Shown here: piece after piece, positions 50,677-61,166 of the stretch | Layout: each line of letters opens with the position of its first letter | Position numbering within the stretch: position 1 is the first letter of the stretch | Translations under genes and position numbers: made by a program | The notes under the pieces: generated by a model | Seen by the model: the letters and a program-made list of their open reading frames with translations, nothing else | Told to the model about the DNA's origin: nothing | The model's database searches: none | Source: Monilinia fructicola | Lineage: Eukaryota; Ascomycota; Leotiomycetes; Helotiales; Sclerotiniaceae | Direction of reading: 5' to 3' | Length of the DNA stretch: 64,000 nucleotides | Assembly: GCA_008692225.1 (NCBI GenBank) | Contig: VICG01000002.1 | Coordinates: 698,001 to 762,000 of the forward strand

Positions 50677-51308
50677 CTTTATGGCTCTTTTAATAATGTT
50701 TAAGATCATGTTAAAATATTTTTAATTTAAATTAAGAATGTTTTAAAATAGCTTGAAATAATTTAATATAATTTGAAATAACTTAAAATAGCTTAATACA
50801 GTTTAAAATAGCTTAAAACGTAGTTAAAACCTATTCGAATCGGTGTTAATACCATTTTGAGCTAATCTTAAAATGGTATTAAATCGGCATTGTTGCAATA
50901 ACTTACTAACCGTTTTAAGACAGTATTGAGATATTTTGAGATAGCTCAAAAAATAAAGCTTTAAAAGTGGATTTGCTCCACTTTTTTCCAAAAAAGGTAA
51001 AAAAACTCTTATTATTTTTATTATTCTTATTATTTTTTTTACTGTAAATAGATCATTCTAATTACTTGGCTAAATAACTAGTAATAATTTGATAGTTAAA
51101 TTTTTAAATTCCTCTATATTATTATAATCAATTAAATTATGAATTTAATATGGTGTTAATATAATCTTAACATGGTTTTAACATAATCTTCAATTATTAA
51201 ATTATCCTAAACTATTTTAAGATATCTTAAAATACTAAAATAGCTTAAAACCATTTTAAGAACGTTTTAATATAGATAGTGTTAAATATATTCAATTGCG
51301 TCACTAAG
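50677..51308 (+). mobile_element. MITE2-i, 632-bp copy
   Basis: CTTTATGGCTCTTTTAATAA to CAATTGCGTCACTAAG with TA flanks (50,675; 51,309). It sits at the junction where the LINE-r2 3' part meets its 5' part, so the internal deletion may be connected with it. Confidence 0.88.
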
Positions 51309-52225
51309 TATTGAGTAATTAAAATATTAAATCAAATAACTTTTAATATTCTTTTAATAATTTTAATATTTTTCTAAGTAAATAGAAAATTACAAACTAT
51401 AAGATTATTGAATGTAATTATTTAATTAGTCATAATAAATATGATACAAAGAATTAAAACCAAAATAAAATTATTAATTTATTTGAAAAAAACCTTATTT
51501 GATTATAAAAGGGTTTAAACAATTAAAAAGGATTTAAAGCCTATATTTAATTAATATATAAATATTTATATTTAGAATTAAAAAGAAAGCTATAAATTTA
51601 ATAAACTTTGTAAATATAATTATAATATAAGAATTGTAAAAATCAGAATTAAAAGGAATATTATTAGATTTAAAATTGCTTTCTTATTTTTGCTTTGAAA
51701 ACTCTATAAATTACAATTAAACCTTAAAAAGAATTTTATTATATTTAAAGAAAACGTTTTTTTAAAAAAGTGAAATAAACATTTTGAAAGTATTAATTAT
51801 AAAAATAAATAAATATAAAAGTTACTATATTAGTATTTGTAAATATTAAAATAAAAAGGAAATTGATAATCTTTTAAAAGATTTTAAAAATAATCTTATA
51901 TTTTATAAATATATTATTATTTATAATTATAGAATTATTAATTATAAATGCAAATTTTATAATAATAAGGCAAAAGTACGAAAAATACCGTTGTTTTGGA
52001 TTGTTGTGTAGGCTTGTAATACTATTTTGAGATTGGTTCAAAATCAGCTTAAAATGGTATTAACACCGATTCGAATAGGTTTTAATTACGTTTTTAAGCT
52101 ATTTTAAATTACTTTAAATCATATTAAATCATATTAAATCATTTAAAGCTATTTCAAAACGTTCTTGATTCAAATTAAGAGTATTTTAACATAATCTTGA
52201 ACATTGTTAAAAAAGCTATAAAGTA

Positions 52226-52425
52226 ATTAACAAAAAGGCAATTTATATTTCATAGATTAAAGCTCCAAGATTCATTATAATTAGTTTTTAAGATTCCATT
52301 AATGTTTAGTATATTTATATAAATAATTTATTTTCCTTTGAAGATATTTTCAATGTTTGATACTTATATATTACTTTAAACATTATCGGAAGAGCTTTGA
52401 TTATAGCTAATATTAAGTTTTCCTT
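52226..52425. other. AT-rich spacer, unassigned
   Basis: Short AT-rich stretch between MITE2-g and MITE1-C; no family match seen. Confidence 0.5.
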
Positions 52426-52427
52426 TA

Positions 52428-53966
52428 AGTCGCTTACCCTACTTCTCGCCATGGCCTTTATTTGATTCATATTTCACACCAAAAACGGCCATTTTAATGT
52501 GTTAATAAACTTTTCGTCAAATGGATATCTAATTTTTGAATTTAAATCAAAGCTTTCTTATGTAATTATTGATATATATTAAAAAATTTCAATTCTTACA
52601 ATTTTGTTATATAAATCATAAAAGATTATAAGAAATAGAAATTCTACTAGTAATTATGGATTTCCCTAGAGTACTAGAAATATAGCTATATGCTATATTC
52701 GGTTTATAGTATAATTTCATATTCAAAATGGTTTTTTGATATATAATATTTAGGAATCTATAAATCTTTAAGTATATAGTATAAGAACAAAAGTTAACAC
52801 TAATAATTCATATTCTATTTTAAGCTTAGTTGATTGATTTTAATATATTAAGTTAAGTTTATTTAAGTACCTATATACTATAAGATTTCGGCTTATTTAA
52901 ATGTATTACCTTATTTGAGTATATTCGAGTATATTATGATTTATAGTATTATCCTTGTTTATTGTTGTTATTAGTAATATTGAAGCTATTTAGAATCTAA
53001 AGTGGTTAATATATTATTAAGGGAAAAAGCATTTTCGAAATAGGAAAGCGAAAGCGAAGTAGAAAAAGCAATTCTTTAACAAATAAAATGATTTATTATT
53101 GATAAAATATTAATGGTATTAATAATATTAAAGTAAAGTTGATAGGTAATATTAAAATAAAGTTAAAGAATCGAAGTAAAATTGAAAAGTTAAAATGGAA
53201 TTAAAAATGATATATTAATATTTCGAAGCTAATATAGTATTTAAAGCTAATATAATATTCCAAAAATCTTTTAATGTAAACGTTTTAAAGCTTTTATTAT
53301 TATATACGTAAGATATATGTTATAATAAGAGTTAGAGAGGATTCTATGAATATATGGCATCCTGCTAGAAAAGTGGTATTTTAGGGTTTGTATATAAATT
53401 CTATACAAAACTAGAATTCTTTCAAAAAAAATTATGTTTATTTAATAAGAATAGCTAAAAATAATTTAGAGATTTTTTAATAATATTGAAGTTAAATTTC
53501 ATTCAATGTATTATTTTAATATTATATTATTATATGTAATGAAAGTAATATATATTCTTAGATTTTAATAATAAAATTTTAACTTAAAAATTCATGATTT
53601 TAATTTACTCATTAAATATAAATTATTATGTATAACTCAAATAGTTTGTTTATTATATATTAATTAATTAGTTCTATCAAAGCTTATAATTTTTTTTAAC
53701 TAAGTTTATTTTGAAAATCATAAATATTTTTTTTAAAACTTTTACTTTTATATATAATTTGTATACTAATGTGAAACTGAAATTTCTATTCTTTATGAAT
53801 TTATATTACTCTTTATAAATAACCTATAGAAATTTAAGATTTTCAAAATCTACTAATAATTATATAAAAAAAACTTTTTGTAAAGTTATTAATATATTGG
53901 AATAATTGTTTTTAGTATAAAATACTAGTTAAATCAAAAAAGTGGCGAAAAGTAGGATAAGCTATT
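52428..53966. mobile_element. MITE1-C, carrying a ~735-bp insertion
   Basis: Begins AGTCGCTTACCCTACTTCTC after TA and ends AAGTAGGATAAGCTATT before TA. The two arms (52,428-52,647 and 53,383-53,966) match MITE1; the middle does not. Confidence 0.8.
52648..53382. mobile_element. unidentified insertion inside MITE1-C
   Basis: MITE1 sequence stops after GAAATTCTAC and resumes at GTTTGTATATAAATTC. The insert starts TAGTAATTATGGATTTCCCT and ends GCTAGAAAAGTGGTATTTTA. It is less AT-rich in places (AGGAAAGCGAAAGCGAAGTA near 53,042). No terminal inverted repeat or second copy was identified. Confidence 0.55.
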
Positions 53967-53983
53967 TATTCTTCTAAAATCCA

Positions 53984-54824
53984 AGTTGCCTACCCTACTT
54001 CTCGTTACCCCCCCATTTAGCCAGCATTTCACACCAAAAACGGCTATTTTAATATACTTATAACTCTACAAAAAATGAGTATATATTTTTTAAGTTTTAA
54101 TAAAAGCTTTTATATATAATTATTAATAAATTCTAAAGATCTTTAATTTTTGCGATTTTTTTATAAAAAGTAATAAAAGATTATAAAAAAAATCAAAATT
54201 TTCGGTTTTGGACTTGTATAGAAATTATATACAAAATTAAAACTTTAAAATAAATATTTATAATTTCTAAACAAAAATAATTTAAAATAATTTATAAATT
54301 CTTATAAAATCTATTAATCAATATATAATAACTAAACTATTAAAAATATATATAATAATTTCTAATTATTAAGTAAATTGAAATTATAAATTTTTAATTC
54401 AAAATTTTATCGTTAAAATCTAAGAATTTACATTTAACATTTATTATAAATACTAATAATATACTATCAAAAAAAAATATTCGATTTAGATTGATTTTAA
54501 TATTCTTTAATTTTTTTAAATTTTTTTTAGCTATTTTTATTGAATAAATATAATTTCTTTTTAATGATTTTGATTCTGTATAGGATTTATATATAAATCT
54601 AAAATTAGAATTTTAATTTTTTATAATCTTTTATTATTTTGTTTTAAAAAATCGCAAAAATTTAAGATGTTCAGAATATATTAATTAATATATATTAATT
54701 TATTATTAAAAACTTTAATTAATCATATCAATCATTTAAGAAGTTATTAATACATTAAAATTGCCGTTTTTGTTATAAAATGCTGGTTAGATAGAAAGGG
54801 TGGCGAGAAGTAAGGTAAACGATT
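53984..54824. mobile_element. MITE1-D, complete 841-bp copy
   Basis: AGTTGCCTACCCTACTTCTC to GGTGGCGAGAAGTAAGGTAA, ACGATT. Flanks are CA and GA, so the TA duplication has been mutated. Both arms match MITE1-A closely. Confidence 0.88.
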
Positions 54825-55043
54825 GAATTATCAAATTTCAAATGTAAATAATCTTATAGATATTTATAAAAGAAGATATCATCTTTGATAAATGTAATAA
54901 TGAATCATTTAGAGTTTGCCATTCTATAATATAATATTAATAAACAAAAATTTATAGTAGTAATATTATTCTTTGATTTAAATATAATATAGTATAATTC
55001 TATAATAATATTAGAAATATAGATCAATATACTCAATTATAGT
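54825..55043. other. AT-rich spacer, unassigned
   Basis: About 220 nt between MITE1-D and MITE2-j, with no family match. Confidence 0.5.
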
Positions 55044-55045
55044 TA

Positions 55046-55504
55046 CTTTATAGCTCTTTTAATAATGTTTAAGATCATGTTGAAATATTCTTAATTTAAA
55101 TCAAGAACGTTTTAAAATAGCTTAAAATGATTTAATATAATTCAAAATAGCTTAAAATAGCTTAAATCATAGTTAAAACCTATTCGAATCGATATTAACA
55201 CTATTTTAAGCTAATCTCAAAATAGTATTAAATCAGTATTGTCGCAATAACTCACTAACTGTTTTGAGATAGTGTTGAGATATTTTGAGATAGCTTAAAA
55301 AATAAAGCTTTAAAAGTGGATTTGCCCCACTTTTTTTGAAAAAAAGTAGAAAAAATTGTTATTATTATTATTATTATTATTATCATTCTTATTATTTTTT
55401 TTGTTGTAAACAAATCATTCTAACCACTCGGCTAAATAACTAATAATAATTTGATAATTAAAACTTTTAAATTTTTATATATTATAATAATTAATTATAT
55501 TATA
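55046..55504 (+). mobile_element. MITE2-j, right end missing
   Basis: CTTTATAGCTCTTTTAATAA after TA at 55,044. It matches MITE2 through the ACTCGGCTAAATAAC centre and stops near TTAATTATATTATAC. The right third is absent. Confidence 0.82.
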
Positions 55505-56019
55505 CTAGTAATTATATACACTAAGAGCAGAACTTTAAATTTAATTATTATATTTTTTTAATATAAAAGAAAATATAAGCACGTTAAATTATTATATATT
55601 AAGTTGCCTACTCTACTTCTCGCCACCCCCCTTATTTAGCTAGTATTTTATATCAAAAATAGTTATTTTAATATATCAATAACTAAATGAATAACTGATA
55701 TAATCAACGGTAAATTACTCTCATACTATAAAAATCGAAAAAATTACTCTTATACCACAAAAATCGGATTTATTTTACTATAATATTATATAGATTCTAA
55801 CTTTTTTAAATAGAATCTAATTTAGAATTTAGCTTTTTTTGATTAAATTCTAAATTAAATTTTATTTAAAAAAGCTAAAAGCTAAATAATAAATTATAAA
55901 TTCTCAAAATCTAGTATTTTAATTGGTTGATTATTAGTAAACAAAAAAACTTTAACTTTCCGTTTTATTTTCGAAGCTTTATAGGTAATTATTCCGACTG
56001 TTTTAAAAATGGTTAATCA

Positions 56020-56410
56020 TTCCGGTTATTTCAAAGGTAATTAACCATTTTGGCCATTTCGAAGGTAATCAAACATTTCGGCCTTTCTATTCTAGTCTTT
56101 TTATTCTAGCCCTTTCATTCTAGCCATTCCATTTCAGTCCTTCTATTTCGGCTATTCCATTTCGGCCATTTTATTATAGCAATTCCATTCCAGCCCTTCT
56201 ATTTCGGCTATTCCATTTCGGCCATTTTATTCTAGCCATTCCAACCATTCTATTCTAACTCTTTTATTTCGGCCATTTCATTCTGGCCTTTCCATTTCGG
56301 TTATTCTATTCTGGCCATTCCATTCCGGTCTTTCCATTCTGACCATTCCATTCTAGCTCTTCCATTCTAGCCTCTCCATTTTAGCCATTTCATTTTGACT
56401 CTTCCATTTT
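56020..56410. repeat. CATTCC/TTTCGGCC minisatellite inside MU3
   Basis: About 390 nt of units such as CCATTCTAGCCCTTTCATTC and TATTTCGGCTATTCCATTTC, better preserved than in MU1. The richest C+G stretch of this length in the repeat block. Confidence 0.9.
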
Positions 56411-56522
56411 GAAATAATATAACTACTAATTTGTTAATATAAAAAATCTATTATAAAACCTTAGATTCTATAGTTTTTGAATATAATCTAATTTATATTT
56501 TATTTGAAAAGTATAGAATCTA

Positions 56523-57368
56523 AGTCGCCTACCCTACTTCTCGTCACCCCCCCCCATTTGGCCAACATTTTACACCAAAAACGGCCATTTTGACGTATTT
56601 ATAACTCTACGAAAAATAAATATATATATTTTTAAATTTTAACTATAGCTTCTATATATAATTATTAATAGATTTTGAGAATCTTAAATTTTTGTGATTT
56701 TTTTATAAAGAGTTATAGAAGATTATAGAAACTTAAAATTCTAATTTTTGATTTGTATGTAAATCTTATATAAAATCAAAATCTTTAAAAAAAGTTATAT
56801 TTATTTAATAAAAATAACTAAAAATAATTTAAAATTTTTTTAAGAATCTTAAAGCTAATTTAAATTGAATATATTATTTTAATAATATACTATTATTTAT
56901 ATAATAAATGTTTAATATATAATTCTTAGATTTTAACGATAAAATTCTTAGGTAAAAAAGTTTCTAATTTCAATTTACTTAATAATTTTCAAATTATTAT
57001 ATATATTTTAAATAGTTTATTTATTATATATTAATCAATAAATTCTATAAAAATTTATAGATTATTTTTAATTATTTTTGTTTAAAAATTATAAATATTT
57101 ATTTCAAAATTTCAATTTTGTATGTAATTTCTATATAAATCCAAAACCGAAAATTTTAATTTTCTATAATCTTTTATTACTCTTTATAAAAAAATCGCAA
57201 AAATTTAAGATTTTCAGAATTTATTAATAATTATATATAAAAGCTTTAATTAAAATTTAAAATATATATATTTATTTTTTGTAGAGTTATAAATACGTTA
57301 AAATGGCCGTTTTTTGGTGTGAAATGTTGGCTAAATGGAAGGGGTGGCGAAAAGTAGGGTAGGTGACT
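56523..57368. mobile_element. MITE1-F, complete 846-bp copy
   Basis: AGTCGCCTACCCTACTTCTC to GCGAAAAGTAGGGTAGGTGA, CT. TA flanks at 56,521-56,522 and 57,369-57,370. The uninterrupted MU2 sequence AGAATC-TA-TATAGTATT (near 27,493) is the empty site. It is the youngest-looking insertion in this nest. Confidence 0.93.
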
Positions 57369-57825
57369 TATATAGTATTATAATAAAATCACCTTGATTT
57401 TTGTAGTATAAAAGTAATTTTTTTAACTTTTTATAGTATGAGAATAATTTACCGTATAATCAATTCAAAATTTGATTAATAATTTTATATATATCTATTG
57501 ATAGATTCTAAAAATATTAAATTTTCGCGATTTTTTATAAAAGGTAGTAATAAAAGATTGAAATTCCAATTTTCAATTTATATAAGAAATATGTATAAAA
57601 CTAAAATCTTTAAAAAAGACTCCTAATTACTTAATAAAAATAGCTAAAAGTAATCTAGAAGTTTACATAGAATGTTAAAGTTGATTTCAATTCAATTTAT
57701 TATATTAAAAATATATCGTTATTTGTATTTGATGTTTAATATAAATTTCCAGATTATAATAATAGAATTTTAAATAAAAAATTCATGACTTTAATTTATT
57801 TATTAATGAGAAATTATTATATATA

Positions 57826-57967
57826 CTTAGTGGCGCAATTGAATATATTTAATACTATAAGTATGTTGAAACGTTCTTATAATGATTTTAAGCTAATTTC
57901 GTATTCTAAGATAATATCAAGCTAATTTAAGCCAATTTTAAAATAGCTTAAGAAAATTTGATAATTA
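57826..57967 (-). mobile_element. MITE2 reverse fragment
   Basis: CTTAGTGGCGCAATTGAATA onwards for 142 nt, then replaced by LINE-r3. A TAAGTA-type 6-bp insertion lies at 57,858-57,863. Confidence 0.78.
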
Positions 57968-60900
57968 GAGTAGTAGTAATAGTAGTAGTATTTATTTTCA
58001 TTCATTGGATAAACTAAAAGTCTCCTTAAAAACCTTTTTGGAGATATAAGGATACGCTAAGTTATAAAATTAAACTAAAAATAATTATAAAAAACGGTTT
58101 GTATATAAAAAGTATAATATTTGGTTTATTATTTCTCTTTTATTTTATTTAAAATAAAAGCATAATATTAATTAGTATTTAATTATTAATAAGCTATAAT
58201 GTAAAATCTAAAATTTATAGATAAAAACTTTAAAGCAAATATAAAACGCAAATAAAAAAAATTATAAATAATATAATAAAAGAAAATAAAAGAAAAAAGG
58301 ATTAATAAATAAAAAATTAAAGATTTAAAGATTATTATAAGAAATAAAGTAAATATTAAAATTTAGTAAAGTATTATTGAAGTTTATAAAAAATATTATT
58401 AAAATTAAATTTATATATATTAAATATATATTGAAAATTATTAAAGCTAGAATTTAAGTTTTTAATATTAAAACCAAAATTATTAAAATTAAAACTTTTC
58501 TATATTAAAGTAGAATTTTATAATATAGAAAGAATAAAGCTAAAGGATTTTAATATATAATAAAGTAGAATTAAAATTATTAAAATTAAAGGCTTATTAA
58601 AAATAAAATAAGTTTTATTAAGAATAAATATTAAAGTAAAATCTAATAAAGTTTAAAAAGTTAATAAATTTTGTTAATTTAAAGAAAAATTAAATTAAAT
58701 ATTTAGAACTTTTTTAAAGTATATTTAAAAAGATTTAAAGTTATATTAATATATTTATTAAAGTGTTAAAGCGTTTTCGAATAATATATATTAAATATAA
58801 AAGGGATTTAAATATATTATAAAAGCATTTTAGATTAATATTTTTATATTTAAATTTAAAATAATATAAGTAAAATTTTTATATATAAAGTAAATAATTA
58901 ATATTTTGTAAAATTGGGTTTAAAGAAGATTTAGTTTTGGAGAGGATTTTATATTGTATAAAAATTCTTATTTAAAATAGTTTAAAAATAATTTCGCTTT
59001 ATATTTAAATTATTAAATTTGTTATATAATTAAATAGAAATCTTTAAAGAATATATTTATTTTATTAATTATAAATATTAAAAATAGATTTAAATCTTAA
59101 ATGAATTTTAACGTTTTTTTATTTACGAAATAATTTATTATTTTATTTTTTTTGATTTTTATATATTTTAATAATTATTCAATACTAATATTATAAATTT
59201 GTATTGTATTTTAATATTTGTAAAAGATTTATTATAAAAAGTTTAATATATTAGTTTGTAAGTATTATATTACTAAAGTATTATTTATATATAATTAAAA
59301 AACTATTATAAATTAATATTTAATAATATTTTTATTATATATTAAAATTCCTTTTAAGTATTTATAGCTTTTATATTAAAAATATATAATATAAAGTTAA
59401 TTAATTTATATTTAAAGTTTATTTATATATTGTTTTAATAGATTATATAATTATATTCTATATATTTATGATTTTTAATATATTACTTTGAATTATTTGA
59501 AAATATAATAATATCGATTAAGAAAAATAAATTTTATTAGATTTTAAAGATTATAATAATAATTTCTTTATTAATTCTTTTTATTAAGTTTATTTAATAC
59601 CTTTATATAAAATATAATGATTAAAAAGCTAATTTAAGGATTATTAGGAATATATATATTAAATATTAAATTTGAGTTTTAAATATTTATTATAAACTTA
59701 TTTTGTAATTTTTAATGATTATTAGTATTAGGATTTAGTAAATTAATAAATATAATATATTAATTATTTGTATTTGTAATATAAATCGAAACTTAATTTC
59801 CTCAAATATAATTTTTGTAAAAGATAATCTAGTATTATAAAAAAAGATAATATTAAAAGTAATTCTTTAAATTAATAAAACTCTACGAAATATTAAAGCA
59901 AATGCTTTATTAAGCAAATCTATATATTATTTAAATCATATATTAATAATTAGGCTTTAACTAAATTAAAAGAGTTTAAAGGGTTTTATATATTCTATAT
60001 ATTAATATTAGACTTTTATATTATAAATTAAAAAGGGGATAATATAAATAATAATAGTTTTTTTAAATACTAAAATTAATAAACTATTTATTGTTTTTAT
60101 TAAGTTTTTAATATAATATAAAACAAAATAGATTTATATAATTTATTTTCTTATATATTTCTAAAAGGTTATTTTTCTATTAAATTATATTTTAAACTAA
60201 TATAAAGTAAATTATTTGCTCTTTTTTAATATTATTATAATAAGGTTAATAATAAATTTATTATTTATTTTATATAATAGTATTTAAATACTTTGTTTTT
60301 TAATAAGATAAATTATTTTTAACTCTTTTAAAATAAAAGCAATTTTGTTCTAAGTGCTTTAATATATAATATTTTTGATTTTTTAGAAGAGAATATAAAT
60401 ATTAATAATTAATAATATTAAGGTTATAAATAAATATATATTATTTATATATTTAAACTAATAAATAGTATTTTAAAATAATAATTTAATTAAATATAAT
60501 ATATATAATATAAAAAATAATAATAAGCTTTGGGAAATATTATAAATAATTTAATAACTTAAAATAATCAAGTTTCTCAAGTATACTCTTATATATTTAT
60601 TTATTAAAAATAAATTGATAAACTTTAAAAAATGCTAAAAATTAACTTAATACTATTATTTAAATTAATAAATACTTTTTAAAAAGTATATTAAAGATCT
60701 CTTAAACATTTAATATAATTATTATAACTTTTAAATTTTATACTATAATTATCTTTATATTATATATAAAATTAATTATTAAATCTATAATAAATCTTTT
60801 AAAAAGGATTTTATTTTATTATAAACTAAAAATCTTTAATATAAAAATAATTTAAACTAAACGCTTAATAATAATCTATTTAAAACCTTTAAAATATATA

Positions 60901-61165
60901 AAAATAAATGTAATAAAACGTTAAAAGCAAATAAAAGTTTTATTAACTTTATTAACTTTAAAGAGTATAATTACTTTAATTAGCTTTTATATTTATAAAA
61001 AGAATTTAAAATTAAAATATTTATTATATAAACTATAAAATATATTATAATATTTAACCAAACTTTAATAGATTTTAAATAATTAAACTATAATCTAGTT
61101 TATTTTTAGTAAAATATTAAAAACATTAATAATATTTTTTTTAATCTCTTTTAAAAACATTAAAG
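57968..61165 (-). mobile_element. LINE-r3: 3' half of a reverse LINE-like copy
   Basis: Begins with the inverse (ACT)n tail (TAGTAGTAATAGTAGTAGTA) and TTCATTGGATAAACTAAAAG, and follows the LINE in reverse for about 3.2 kb, to the equivalent of about 21.2 kb of LINE1. It meets the 5' end of LINE5 head to head. Confidence 0.78.
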
Positions 61166-61166
61166 C

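Larger units (their letters stand above)
49356..52016 (-). mobile_element. LINE-r2: short reverse LINE derivative with 15-nt target duplication
   Basis: Flanked by TAATACTATTTTGAG at 49,341-49,355 and 52,017-52,031. From the left it shows the inverse (ACT)n tail and about 0.7 kb of 3' LINE sequence. MITE2-i follows, and beyond it about 0.7-0.95 kb of 5' LINE sequence ends at CCGTTGTTTTGGATTGTTGT (inverse of the LINE start). The middle ~4.4 kb are missing. Both ends and the duplication are intact, so it was either mobilised as a short derivative or lost its centre later. MITE2-h and MITE2-i are inserted in it. Confidence 0.82.
48827..52223 (-). mobile_element. MITE2-g, reverse, split by LINE-r2
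   Basis: Left part 48,827-49,355 (ATCACGCAATTAAATATATT onwards) and right part 52,032-52,223 (ending GCTATAAAG-TA) are one reverse MITE2 separated by LINE-r2, with a 15-nt duplication at the break. Confidence 0.85.
55708..57454. mobile_element. MU3: Mutator-like MITE with 9-nt duplication, carrying MITE1-F
   Basis: CGGTAAATTACTCTCATACT to AGAATAATTTACCG, flanked by TATAATCAA (55,699-55,707; 57,455-57,463). It holds a long CATTCC/TTTCGGCC minisatellite (56,020-56,410) and is interrupted by MITE1-F at 56,523. Confidence 0.9.
55602..57825. mobile_element. MITE1-E, split by MU3
   Basis: Left arm 55,602-55,707 (AGTTGCCTACTCTACTTCTC) and right part 57,455-57,825 (ATTGATAGATTCTAAAAATA onwards) are MITE1 sequence separated by MU3. 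A MITE2 reverse fragment truncates it at 57,826, so its right end is lost. Confidence 0.8.
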
